A stretch of 64,000 bases of DNA, taken from AC-32 sp963755635 (GTDB taxonomy: Bacteria > Actinomycetota > Thermoleophilia > Gaiellales > Gaiellaceae). Both the position numbers and the translations under genes were made by a program. Below, piece by piece: positions 41,812 to 50,642 of the stretch. Every line of letters starts with the position of its first letter. The stretch's first letter is position 1. Location of the stretch: positions 272,733 to 336,732 of the forward strand of contig CAVWKS010000019.1 of the NCBI GenBank assembly GCA_963755635.1, given 5' to 3'. The notes under the pieces were generated by a model that did not search any database, was not told the DNA's origin, and saw only the letters and a list, made by a program, of their open reading frames with translations.

Positions 41812-42696
41812 CTAGACCTCGAGCTTGGAGGTGACCGGGTCGACCGAGATGACGTGGCGCTTGAACTGGAGCTCGGACTCCTCGAGCCCCGCCGCGACGC
41901 CGATCAGCTGCGAGAGGTGGAGGATCGGCATGTGAAAGTCCTTGCCCGTCGCTTTGCGGAGCTTCAGCTGCCAGGCGTCGAGCGAGAGGTGGCAGAGCGG
42001 GCACGGCGTCACCATCGCGTCGGCGCCGGCCTCGACCGCCTGTTCGATCGGCTGGATCAGCTCGCTGAGGGCGACTTCTTCGCGCGCCTGGATGATCGGG
42101 AAGCCGCAGCACTTGATCTTCGCCGGGTAGTCGACGGGCTCGCCGCCGCAGGCCTGGATGATCGCCTCGAGCGACCACGGCCGGTCAGGGTCCTCGAAGC
42201 CGAGGATCTTCGACGGCCGCAGGATCTGGCACCCGTAGAACGGCGCGATCCGCAGGCCCTTGAGGCCCTTGTGCGCCGCCTGCTTGAGCAGGTCGTAACC
42301 GTCGCCCTCGGCGATCAGCCAGAGCAGGTGCCTGACCTCGACGTTGCCGCTGTAGGGCGGCACGCCGACGGTCTCGAGGTTCTGGTTCACGCGGGCGCGC
42401 AGCTCCTCGTCGTTCTTCAGCTGCCAGTTCGCCTGCCTGAGATTGAGCGTGCAGACGTTGCAGATCGTCATCAGCGTGTCGGAGCCGGTCGCCTCGGCAT
42501 AGGCGAGGATGCGGGCGTTCAGGTGCAGGTAGTAGTCCGGCTCGGCCTCGTGGATGTCGCCGGCGCCGCAGCAGGTGACGGATTCCAGCTCGACGAGCTC
42601 GAGCCCGACCTTCGGCGCGAGGGCCTTCGTCGAGGTGTTCAGCTCCTTCGCCGAGAGAGCCGCGAGGCAGCCCGTGTAGTACGCGACGCGTTTCAT
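41812..42696 (-). CDS. SdhE/HdrB-like CCG-domain protein of the succinate dehydrogenase operon
   Basis: 294 residues from ATG 42696, sharing one base with the sdhB stop. Two CCG domains: YTGCLAALS...TCCGAGD...CNVCTLNL and YGCQILRP...KCCGFPI...TPCPLCHLSLD, as in heterodisulphide reductase subunit B. These bind a non-cubane 4Fe-4S cluster. In archaeal-type (SdhABEF) succinate dehydrogenases this subunit replaces the haem-bearing SdhC anchor and passes electrons to quinone. Confidence 0.9.
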   Translation of the reverse strand: MKRVAYYTGCLAALSAKELNTSTKALAPKVGLELVELESVTCCGAGDIHEAEPDYYLHLNARILAYAEATGSDTLMTICNVCTLNLRQANWQLKNDEELRARVNQNLETVGVPPYSGNVEVRHLLWLIAEGDGYDLLKQAAHKGLKGLRIAPFYGCQILRPSKILGFEDPDRPWSLEAIIQACGGEPVDYPAKIKCCGFPIIQAREEVALSELIQPIEQAVEAGADAMVTPCPLCHLSLDAWQLKLRKATGKDFHMPILHLSQLIGVAAGLEESELQFKRHVISVDPVTSKLEV

Positions 42697-43769
42697 CAGC
42701 CCTCCGCCGGCGGCGGCTCGACGCCGGGCTGGATCTCCGGTGCGTTCTCCCGCACTCCCGCCTCCTCCGTGAACTCGATCCGGCCGAGCGCGTGCTCGCC
42801 CTGGACGATCCCGGCCGCGCCCTCGCGCCCCTGCTGCTGCACGAGCTCGCGCAGGGCGCGTGCCTCCTTGACGTCGGCGGCCACATGCGGAGGAAACGGC
42901 GGCGGCACCTTGCCCTTCCTCGCAAGCTTCAACGCGAAGCCCGTCTGCTTGATCGCCGCGACGATGCCCTGCGTCTTCGGCACGAGCTCGGTCTCGCGCA
43001 GCCAGCCCGTGGTCTCCGTGCTCCGCACGAACCACTTCGCGTGCTTCGCGCCCATGTCGTGGTCGACGTCCTGCCTGATCGACTCGGCCCCGAGCTTGGC
43101 GATCGCGTCACGCGGATCGACCCCCTTCGGGCAGCGCTCATTGCAGAAGTAGCAGCGCGTGCAGTCCCAGATCCCGTGCTCCTCGTTGAGCGTGTTCAGC
43201 CGCTCGATGTCCGCCTGGTCGCGCGCGTCGCCGACGAAGCGGAAGCCCTTGGCGAGCGCCGCCGGACCCATGAACTCCGGGTCGGCCTCCATCGAGTTGC
43301 ACTCGGAGACGCAGCAGCCGCACATGATGCAGAGCGCCTCCTTGTGGATCACGTTCATCTGCTGCTGCGAGACGATCCGCTCCTTCTCGGCGACCTCGTC
43401 GTAGCCGGGGTCGAGCCAGGGCTTGACCGAGCGGATCTTCCCCCAGAAGGGCGCCATGTCGACCACGAGGTCCTTGAGCACCGGCATGTTCCCCATCGCG
43501 GAGATGACCGGCACGTGGCCGGCGTCGACGATCGGCTTCATCCGCTCCTTGCAGGCGAGCACGGCGCGGCCGTCCATGCGCATGCCGCAGGAGCCGCAGA
43601 TCATCATCCGGCAGCTCTTGCGGTAGGCGAGCGTCCCGTCGTGCTTGTCCTTGATCAGGTCGAGGACATCGAGCAGGCACGCCCACTCGGGCGCATCGAC
43701 CTCGTAGTCGCGCAGCGTGCGCTCGCCCGACTCGGGGTCGAAGCGCCAGATCTTGAGCGCGACGTTCAA
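42696..43769 (-). CDS. sdhB: Succinate dehydrogenase iron-sulphur subunit
   Basis: 357 residues, longer than the usual 230-260. TTG 43769 is supported by GGAGGAGG. The 2Fe-2S domain has CRMMICGSCGMRMDG and a later Cys; the ferredoxin-like domain has CIMCGCCVSECN and CTRCYFCNERCPKG. The extra C-terminal ~110 residues (Lys/Glu/Pro-rich) have no obvious fold and may contact the SdhE-like subunit. Confidence 0.93.
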   Translation of the reverse strand: MNVALKIWRFDPESGERTLRDYEVDAPEWACLLDVLDLIKDKHDGTLAYRKSCRMMICGSCGMRMDGRAVLACKERMKPIVDAGHVPVISAMGNMPVLKDLVVDMAPFWGKIRSVKPWLDPGYDEVAEKERIVSQQQMNVIHKEALCIMCGCCVSECNSMEADPEFMGPAALAKGFRFVGDARDQADIERLNTLNEEHGIWDCTRCYFCNERCPKGVDPRDAIAKLGAESIRQDVDHDMGAKHAKWFVRSTETTGWLRETELVPKTQGIVAAIKQTGFALKLARKGKVPPPFPPHVAADVKEARALRELVQQQGREGAAGIVQGEHALGRIEFTEEAGVRENAPEIQPGVEPPPAEG

Positions 43770-44551
43770 CCGGTTCCTCCTCCAGCTTGCAGCAGATCGA
43801 TCACCTTTCCAGACGGCGCCTTGATCGTGACGGGACTACCGAAGTCGTGCAGCAGCATCGTCACCTTCGCGGCCGTGCTCGGAGAGGTGTGCTCGGCCCA
43901 GACGATCTTCCGCAGGTACCCGTCGCCGTCGACCCAGACGTCGACCGGGAGCGTCTTGACGCCGCTCAACCGGATGACGCGGTTGATCGAATCGCGGCTC
44001 GCCCCGTGCGACTTCGCCGCGGCCTGGGCCAGGTCGACGGTTGCCTGGTAGTGCGTCGTGTCCACGCCGTTGACGGACTCCGTGCCGATCTTCTTCACGT
44101 CCTTCGTGCCGCGCAGGTAGGCAAGCGCGGTCGTGGGCGTCGGGCTCGCGTTGACGAGGCTGCTCAGGTCGAGGCCGCGCTGCTGGGCGAGCTGGCCGAG
44201 GTCGATCTTGACCCAGTCGTGCGCCCCCGCGTACCCGGCCTGGGCGAATACCCGCGAGCGCATGTAGAGGACGTTGTCCGCCACGATGGTGTCCAGCGTA
44301 CTGCGGTGGTTGGCGGCCTTGAGCAGCAGCGTCGACCGGCCCGAACGATCGGCGCCCGTGTTGAAGACACCGCTGCCCGAGCCCTGCGCGCCGCCGCCCT
44401 CGATCGTGAAGTCCGCCTTCAGGCTCCCCTGCCGCGCAGTCTTCGCCGCGTCCTGCACGATCGCCGAGCTCGAGTCACCGCCGCCACCGCAGCCGGCGAG
44501 CACGAGCACGAGGCCCGCGAGCAGCGCGACGACCGGGACGCGGAGGGCCAT
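43766..44551 (-). CDS. LppX/LprG-like lipoprotein inside the sdh operon
   Basis: 261 residues from ATG 44551, overlapping the sdhA stop (TGATG) and, at its own stop, the sdhB TTG. Lipoprotein signal with lipobox LAGC at about 20 and a Gly/Ser linker. The body (KADFTIEGGGAQGSGSG; VNGVDTTHYQATVDLAQ; PVDVWVDGDGYLRKI) resembles the LppX_LprAFG lipid-binding fold. Location between sdhA and sdhB with overlaps at both ends implies co-translation; a role in the complex is unproven. Confidence 0.85.
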   Translation of the reverse strand: MALRVPVVALLAGLVLVLAGCGGGGDSSSAIVQDAAKTARQGSLKADFTIEGGGAQGSGSGVFNTGADRSGRSTLLLKAANHRSTLDTIVADNVLYMRSRVFAQAGYAGAHDWVKIDLGQLAQQRGLDLSSLVNASPTPTTALAYLRGTKDVKKIGTESVNGVDTTHYQATVDLAQAAAKSHGASRDSINRVIRLSGVKTLPVDVWVDGDGYLRKIVWAEHTSPSTAAKVTMLLHDFGSPVTIKAPSGKVIDLLQAGGGTG

Positions 44552-46233
44552 CAGTAGGTCCGTTCCATCGGTTGCCACTTCGTGACCGTCACCGGCTTCC
44601 AGTTCAGCTTCGGGCCGCCGTCCTGCCAGGTGACGAGCGTGTGCCGCATGTAGTTCTCGTCGTCGCGCTCGGGGTAGTCGTACGGGCGGGCGTGGGCGCC
44701 CCGGCTCTCCTTGCGCTCCAGGCCCGCGACGACCATGCATTCGGCGAGCTCGAGCAGGAAGCCGAGCTCGAGCGCCTGGGTCAGGTCGCTGTTGAAGACG
44801 TCGCCCTTGTCCTCGACGACGACCTTCTCGTAGCGCTCGCGCAGCGACGCGACGATCTCGCCCTGGCTGCGCATCTGGTCCTCACGCCGGAAGACGCCGA
44901 AGTTGACGTGCATCGTCTCGGCGAGCTCGTTCCGGATCGACCAGGGCCGCTCGCCGTCTGTGCGGTCGAGGAGCCGGCGCAGCTCGCGCTCCGTGTCGGT
45001 CTCGAGTGCCTCGGGCACTGCGACGGTCGTGTGGGTGAGCGCCCACTCGGCCGCATGCGCGCCGGAGCGCTTGCCGAACGTGATCGTCTCCATCAGCGCG
45101 TTGCCGCCGAGCCGGTTCGCGCCGTGCACGGAGACGCAGGCGCACTCGCCGGATGCATAGAGGCCCTCGAGCGACGTGCGGCCCCAGGTGTCGGTGTCGA
45201 CGCCGCCCATGTGGTAGTGGGCGCCCGGCCGGACCGGAATCGGCTCGTAGATCGGGTCGACGCCGGCGAAGACCATCGAGAGCTCACGCGTCCCGTGCAG
45301 CCGCTCGAGAATCTTCTCCGCGCCGAGGTGGCGAAGGTCGAGCAGGACGTTGCCGTCGACGCCGCGACCCTCGTCGATCTCGGTCTGCTCCGCGCGCGAG
45401 ATCACGTCGCGAGAGGCGAGCTCCATCGCGTTCGGCGCGTAGTTCGTGAGGAAGCGGTCGCCCTCGGAGTTGAGCAGGTAGGCGCCCTCGCCGCGGCAGC
45501 CCTCGGTGATCAGGACGCCCGTCGGCGCGAGCGTCGTCGGGTGGAACTGCATCATCTCCATGTCCTCGAGCGCGACGCCTTCGCGCAACGCGAGCGCCAT
45601 CCCGTCGCCGGTGCACGAGTACGCGTTGGTCGTGCCGACGTAGAGCCGGCCCGCCCCGCCCGTCGCGAGGATCACGGTCTTGGCGCCGATCGTCGCCAGT
45701 CCGCCGTCGAGCAGGTTCCAGGCGATCACGCCCTGGCAGCGGTCGTCGTTGACGGCGAGCTTCCAGACGAAGAACTCCTCGTAGACCTTCAGGTCCCGCT
45801 TCATCACCTGCTCGTAGAGAACGTGCACGAGAACGTGGCCGGTGATGTCCGCGGCGTAGGCCGTGCGCGGCTCGCCGGCTGCGCCGAAGGGGCGCTGGGC
45901 GATGCGACCGTCCTCGGTGCGCGAGAAGACCGCGCCCCAGTTCTCGAGCTGGTAGACGTCGTCTGGCGCCTCGTCGCAGAGCACCTGGATCGCGTCCTGG
46001 TCACCCAGGTAGTCCGAGCCCTTGACCGTGTCGAACGCGTGCTTCTCCGGGTCGTCCTCCGACGCGTTTCCGAGCGCGGCATTGATCCCGCCCTCCGCGG
46101 CGCCGGAGTGGCTGCGCACAGGGTGAATCTTCGAGATCAGCGCGACGTCAGCGCCGGCGTCGTGAGCCTCGATCGCTGCGCGCATGCCCGCGCAACCGGC
46201 GCCGACGACGAGGACGTCGTGCTTGGCCTCCAC
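44551..46233 (-). CDS. sdhA: Succinate dehydrogenase/fumarate reductase flavoprotein subunit
   Basis: 560 residues from GTG 46233. FAD motif VLVVGAGCAGMRAAI, flavin-linked His in RSHSGAAEGG (about 42), FHPT, and the active-site Arg/His regions with HGANRLGG (about 350). It oxidises succinate to fumarate. TAGGTT (46241-46246) lies seven bases before the GTG, so the operon mRNA is probably leaderless. Confidence 0.96.
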   Translation of the reverse strand: MEAKHDVLVVGAGCAGMRAAIEAHDAGADVALISKIHPVRSHSGAAEGGINAALGNASEDDPEKHAFDTVKGSDYLGDQDAIQVLCDEAPDDVYQLENWGAVFSRTEDGRIAQRPFGAAGEPRTAYAADITGHVLVHVLYEQVMKRDLKVYEEFFVWKLAVNDDRCQGVIAWNLLDGGLATIGAKTVILATGGAGRLYVGTTNAYSCTGDGMALALREGVALEDMEMMQFHPTTLAPTGVLITEGCRGEGAYLLNSEGDRFLTNYAPNAMELASRDVISRAEQTEIDEGRGVDGNVLLDLRHLGAEKILERLHGTRELSMVFAGVDPIYEPIPVRPGAHYHMGGVDTDTWGRTSLEGLYASGECACVSVHGANRLGGNALMETITFGKRSGAHAAEWALTHTTVAVPEALETDTERELRRLLDRTDGERPWSIRNELAETMHVNFGVFRREDQMRSQGEIVASLRERYEKVVVEDKGDVFNSDLTQALELGFLLELAECMVVAGLERKESRGAHARPYDYPERDDENYMRHTLVTWQDGGPKLNWKPVTVTKWQPMERTY

Positions 46234-46298
46234 GTGACGGAACCTACCGAATCAGTGCGGCCCTCCGGGAGTGGAGCTACCCTGCCGATGAAAGGGTC

Positions 46299-48206
46299 AT
46301 GCTCCGAATCGATCGTCACCGCCTCGGCCCACGCGTCTATGTGCTGGGCGCGCGTGTCCACGAGTGGCACGTGGGCGTCGCCGTGCTGCTCTCCCTCGGA
46401 ATGGCAGCGGCCTTCGGCGAGCTCGACCGGAACGTCGCTTCCGGCGCGGCGCTCGCGATCGGCGTCTGGCTCGTGGCGAAGGACTGGCACGATCTCGTGC
46501 CGTCGCGACGGGACCAGGCATCGTGGCGCCTCGGCCTCCACGTCCGCGCCGCGCCGCTCGCGCGAGTTCACCGGGCTGCGCCGATGCCGAAGCTCGCGGC
46601 GATCCTGGCCGTCGGCGCCGGGCTCGTCAATCTCGCCTCTGCCGTCACCCCGAACATCGCCTGGCGAGACCACGTGCTGCTCCAGGTTGCGCCGGTCGCC
46701 GCGCTCAAGGTCTCGCACGCAGCGGCGGTCCCTGCATCGATGGTCCTGCTCGTCACGGCGCCCTACCTCTGGCGCCGGCGGCAGGGCGCGCTACGGCTCG
46801 CGCTCATCCTGCTCCTCGGGCTCGGCGTGCTCGACCTCTTGAAAGGCCTGGATGTCGAAGAAGCGGCTGGCAGCTTCGCCGTCGCCGGGTTGCTCTGGCT
46901 CGGGCGGTCGTCGTTCTGCGTCCAGCCGGATCCCGCCAGCCTCCGTACCGCACTGCGCCGCGTGCCGCTGCTCGCCGTCTCGAGCTTCCTGCTGTGCGCG
47001 TTCGCCGTCTCGCTCGCGGCCCCGGCCGCCGCTTCGCTCACCGCGATCGTGCGCGAGACGTTCGATTCGCTGTTCTGGCAGTCGGGCCCGCTCACGTTCC
47101 GGGACGAGCTCGATTTCCTCGACGAGGCCGTCGGCGTTGCCGGGATCCTCACGCTGGTCTCCTGCGCCTACCTGGTCTTCCGCCCACTCGCGGCGCCACG
47201 GAACTTCCCGTCCGGCGAGATGCGGCGCACGGCGCGCGAGCTCGTCAGGCGGCACGGCCGCGACACGCTCGCCTACTTCAAGCTGCGGAACGACCAGCAC
47301 TACCTCTTCAGCGCCGACCGCCGCGCCTTCCTGGGCTACCGAGTCGAGAACGGCGTGCTCCTCGTCTCCGGCGACCCGGTCGGCCCCGACGACGCCCTGC
47401 CCGGCCTGCTGCGGGAGCTCGGCTCCTTTGCGGAGGTCCGCGGGCTACGGCTTGCGGCGCTCGGCGTGGGCGAACGGCTGCGGCCGCTGTGGGCCCAGCT
47501 CGGGCTCCGCTCCCTCTACCTCGGCGACGAGGCGATCGTCGAGACGGCGGCCTTCTCGCTCGACGGCCGCCCGATCCGGAAGGTGCGCCAGTCTGTCACG
47601 CGCCTGGAGAAACAGGGCTACTCGGCGAGCCTGCACACGCTTGCCGAGCTGTCGGACGAAGAGCTCGGCCAGCTCGACGGCGTCAGCCGCCGCTGGCGCG
47701 GCGGGGAGGCGGAACGTGGCTTCACGATGTCGCTGGACGAGCTCCGGCGCGACGATCACGGCGACAGCCTCGTCGTCCTCGGGCGCGACGACGAGGGACG
47801 CATCCGCGGCTTCCTCCACTTCGCGCCGAGCTACGGGCGGCCGGCCGTCTCCCTCTCGCTGATGCGGCGCGACAAGGACACGCCCAACGGCCTGATGGAG
47901 TTCCTCGTCGCGCGCGGGATCGAGCTGCTACGCGACCGCGGCGTCGAAGAGGCCTCCCTCAACTTCGCGGCCTTCGCGCGCTTCATTCATTCCCCGCGTA
48001 GCGGAGTGGAGCGGCTGTTCGGCCGCGTCCTGCTGCTCGCCGACTCCGTCTTCCAGATCGAGCGGCTCCACCGCTTCAACGCGAAGTTCTTCCCCCGCTG
48101 GGAGCCTCGCTACCTGCTGTACGAGCGGGCCCTCGGGCTTGGTCGGGTCGGGCTCGCGGCGATGTGGGCGGAGGGCCAGCTGCCGAAGCCGGCGCTGCGG
48201 CGCTGA
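46299..48206 (+). CDS. DUF2156 / MprF-like lysylphosphatidylglycerol synthase-type protein
   Basis: 635 residues. About seven N-terminal transmembrane helices (to about 300), then the C-terminal double-GNAT DUF2156 domain: RTARELVRRHGRDTLAYFKLRNDQHY, GDPVGP, RRWRGG and NLMEFLV-like NGLMEFLVARG. It would transfer an aminoacyl group from tRNA to phosphatidylglycerol, altering surface charge. In actinobacteria this domain may instead be fused to LysRS; here it is separate. Confidence 0.87.
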   Translation: MLRIDRHRLGPRVYVLGARVHEWHVGVAVLLSLGMAAAFGELDRNVASGAALAIGVWLVAKDWHDLVPSRRDQASWRLGLHVRAAPLARVHRAAPMPKLAAILAVGAGLVNLASAVTPNIAWRDHVLLQVAPVAALKVSHAAAVPASMVLLVTAPYLWRRRQGALRLALILLLGLGVLDLLKGLDVEEAAGSFAVAGLLWLGRSSFCVQPDPASLRTALRRVPLLAVSSFLLCAFAVSLAAPAAASLTAIVRETFDSLFWQSGPLTFRDELDFLDEAVGVAGILTLVSCAYLVFRPLAAPRNFPSGEMRRTARELVRRHGRDTLAYFKLRNDQHYLFSADRRAFLGYRVENGVLLVSGDPVGPDDALPGLLRELGSFAEVRGLRLAALGVGERLRPLWAQLGLRSLYLGDEAIVETAAFSLDGRPIRKVRQSVTRLEKQGYSASLHTLAELSDEELGQLDGVSRRWRGGEAERGFTMSLDELRRDDHGDSLVVLGRDDEGRIRGFLHFAPSYGRPAVSLSLMRRDKDTPNGLMEFLVARGIELLRDRGVEEASLNFAAFARFIHSPRSGVERLFGRVLLLADSVFQIERLHRFNAKFFPRWEPRYLLYERALGLGRVGLAAMWAEGQLPKPALRR

Positions 48207-48609
48207 CGAGCGCTTCTCCCGAGTCGTAGGCGATCCAGAAGCAGAGTGCCGCGAGCGGCAGCTCGAAGGCGAACGCCTCGACGAGCGCCCACGCGAAATC
48301 GCTGCCGGGATTGGCGGTGATCACGTCGAACCAGGCGTCCCCGAGCAGCGCCGTGCCCGCGATCGCGGCGAAGAGCGGCAGGCGCGGGGAGTGCTTCAGG
48401 AGGGCGATCAGCGTGGCGGCCAGCGCCGCCGCCTCGAAGACGTCGAACCCGGCCCACGCAACGTCCCAGTGGTGGGCGACGTGCTCGCCGGGAAGCGTCG
48501 CGCTCAGGTACGCGGTCCACGGGATCAGTGCGAGAGCAATGCCGCCGAGCACGAACACGAGCCAGCGACGCGCGCCTCGCAGGCGTTTGAGCACCGGCAT
48601 GGGACGCAT
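48076..48609 (-). CDS. Four-helix integral membrane protein
   Basis: 177 residues from ATG 48609 (or 48600). Four hydrophobic helices (about 16-35, 52-70, 77-95, 105-125) with HHWDVAWAGFDVFEA between the first two and a low-complexity Ala/Pro tail. The tail overlaps the 3' end of the DUF2156 gene by 131 bases on the opposite strand. No family name is certain. Confidence 0.7.
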   Translation of the reverse strand: MRPMPVLKRLRGARRWLVFVLGGIALALIPWTAYLSATLPGEHVAHHWDVAWAGFDVFEAAALAATLIALLKHSPRLPLFAAIAGTALLGDAWFDVITANPGSDFAWALVEAFAFELPLAALCFWIAYDSGEALVSAAAPASAAGPPPTSPRARPDQARGPARTAGSEAPSGGRTSR

Positions 48610-48660
48610 TGTGCAGAAGGGGCCCGCGCTGCCGGGCCCCTTCTGCCGCTTTGGCGCCCG

Positions 48661-48942
48661 CTACGCGAACGCGTTGCGCCGCAAGCGGTGCCGGCGCTCG
48701 AGCTCCGCGCGCAGGCCGGTGCCGAAGCCCTCTTCCAGCTCGAGCTCGACTCCGTGCTGCGTCGCGAGCGCGCGCTGGAGCACTGCACCGCAAACCGCGC
48801 TCCAGTCCAGCAGGATCTCCCCGAGCCGCTTGCCGGTCGCGACCTGCGCGGCCAGCGCCTGCTCGACCTCCTCGTCCGTCACCTCGCCCTGTTGCACGAG
48901 AAGCGTCCCGAGCAAGGGTCGTTCGCCGCAGTTCTGTCTCAT
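48661..48942 (-). CDS. Short MshEN-like domain protein
   Basis: 93 residues from ATG 48942, with GAGGGAGAGGG upstream. LLGTLLVQQGEVTDEEVEQALAAQ matches the first half of an MshEN domain (compare 39908-40381), followed by GKRLGEILLDWSAV. It is half the size of the other copy and lacks any ATPase. Possibly a c-di-GMP-type or protein-binding adaptor. Confidence 0.7.
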   Translation of the reverse strand: MRQNCGERPLLGTLLVQQGEVTDEEVEQALAAQVATGKRLGEILLDWSAVCGAVLQRALATQHGVELELEEGFGTGLRAELERRHRLRRNAFA

Positions 48943-49064
48943 TTTCCCTCTCCCTCTAGTGACCCGCCCGTCGCCGGGCTGCTTTCTCCCTCCTCTCAGA
49001 ATGCGACTCCCGCAGCCGATTGCAAGCCCTGAACCGAGGGTCGTGGGAAAAATCCGCTCCTGGG

Positions 49065-49070
49065 TAGACT
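49065..49070 (+). promoter_or_regulatory. -10 box of leaderless pckA
   Basis: TAGACT, six bases before GTG 49077, with no ribosome site. Confidence 0.5.
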
Positions 49071-49076
49071 CCCGCC

Positions 49077-50609
49077 GTGGCCAAGATGCTCTTTCGGCTG
49101 CCCGAGGCGGCCTCGGTCCTCGAGAACCCCTCATCCGGCGAGCTCAAGGAGCTCGCGGCAAGCATGCCCAACGCGCGCTGGACGGAGCACGGCAACGTCA
49201 ACGTCCAGACGGAGGTCGTCAACCGCTCCAAGCGGTCGACCTACATCGTCACGGACGAGCCCGACGGCCAGAACCAGTCGATCACGCGCGAGGAAGGCCG
49301 CCGCTGGGCCGAGGCGCAGGACGCGTACATCGCAGAGCAGGCGATGATCGTCGTCGACGGCTACATCGGCAGCGATCCCGAGTTCCGGACGCCGGCGCGG
49401 CTCTACATCGAGGCCGCGAACGCGAACATCGCCGGGATGCAGCAGCAGCTCTACTTCTCGCCGGACGGCGAGCAGATCGAGCCCGAGCTGACCGTCATCT
49501 ACACGCCGAACCTGAAGGCGGAGGGCTACCCGGACGACCGTTTGATCGCCGTCGACCTCGAGCAGGGCGTCACGCGCGTCCTCAACTCGGACTACTTCGG
49601 CGAGTCGAAAAAGGGCGGCCTGCGGATGTGGAACAAGCTCGTCTACGACGCCGGCGGGATCCCGCTCCACGCCGGCTGCAAGATCATCCCGACCGAGCGC
49701 GGCAAGCGGGTCGGCCTGATCGTCGGGCTCTCGGGAACCGGCAAGACGACGACCACCTTCACGCGCCAGAACGGCTCGCTGCCGGTGCAGGACGACTTCG
49801 TCGCCTGGATGCCGAACGGCCGCGTCTACGCGACCGAGAACGGCTGCTTCGCCAAGACGTTCGGGCTGAACCCCGACGATGAGCCGACGATCTACGGCGC
49901 GGTGACGCAGCCGGACTCGTACCTCGAGAACGTCTCCCAGCACGGCGACGAGGTCGACTTCTATGACACGGACTACACCTCGAACGGCCGCGCGACGTTC
50001 CCGTTCTCGGTGATCGAGGCCGCCGCCGGCGACGAGATCGACGAGGCGCACTTCCTCCTGATCCTGAACAAGAACGAGAACATCGTGCCCGCCGTCGCGA
50101 AGCTCGAAGGCCCACAGGCGGCCGCCTTCTTCATGCTCGGCGAGACGACCGGCACGAGCGCCGGCGGCGCAGACGAGGCCGGCAAGTTCCTGCGCGTGCC
50201 GGGGACGAACCCGTTCTTCCCGATGCCGCACGACCTGCAGGGCAACCGCTTCCTCGAGCTGCTCGCCGAGAATCCGCTCGAGGTCTACGTGCTGAACACC
50301 GGCTGGGTCGGCGGGCCTGAGGACGACGAGCGCTCCCGCAAGGTGCGGATCAAGCACTCGTCCGCGATCGTCAAGGGGATCGCCGAGGGCACGATCGAGT
50401 GGGAGCGCGACCCGGACTTCGGCTACTTCGTCGCTTCTTCGGTTGCCGGGATCGACGACCCCGAGATCCTCCAGCCGCACCGGCTCTACGCAGAGCAGGG
50501 CCGTGAGGACGAGTACCGCGCACTGGTCGAGCGCTTCAAGGCCGAGCGGGCCGAGTTCCTGAGCGGCTTCGCGAGCCTCAGCGACGAGATCGTCGCGGCC
50601 GTTTCCTAG
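49077..50609 (+). CDS. pckA: Phosphoenolpyruvate carboxykinase (ATP)
   Basis: 510 residues. Substrate region YIGSDPEFR, kinase-1a P-loop GLSGTGKTTTT (about 221-231), kinase-2 QDDFVAW and the conserved HAGCKI. Converts oxaloacetate and ATP to PEP, the gluconeogenic exit from the TCA cycle genes that follow. Leaderless start as noted. Confidence 0.96.
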   Translation: MAKMLFRLPEAASVLENPSSGELKELAASMPNARWTEHGNVNVQTEVVNRSKRSTYIVTDEPDGQNQSITREEGRRWAEAQDAYIAEQAMIVVDGYIGSDPEFRTPARLYIEAANANIAGMQQQLYFSPDGEQIEPELTVIYTPNLKAEGYPDDRLIAVDLEQGVTRVLNSDYFGESKKGGLRMWNKLVYDAGGIPLHAGCKIIPTERGKRVGLIVGLSGTGKTTTTFTRQNGSLPVQDDFVAWMPNGRVYATENGCFAKTFGLNPDDEPTIYGAVTQPDSYLENVSQHGDEVDFYDTDYTSNGRATFPFSVIEAAAGDEIDEAHFLLILNKNENIVPAVAKLEGPQAAAFFMLGETTGTSAGGADEAGKFLRVPGTNPFFPMPHDLQGNRFLELLAENPLEVYVLNTGWVGGPEDDERSRKVRIKHSSAIVKGIAEGTIEWERDPDFGYFVASSVAGIDDPEILQPHRLYAEQGREDEYRALVERFKAERAEFLSGFASLSDEIVAAVS

Positions 50610-50642
50610 GGGAAACGCTCGCGCCGCGGCGAAAGCCTCGGC

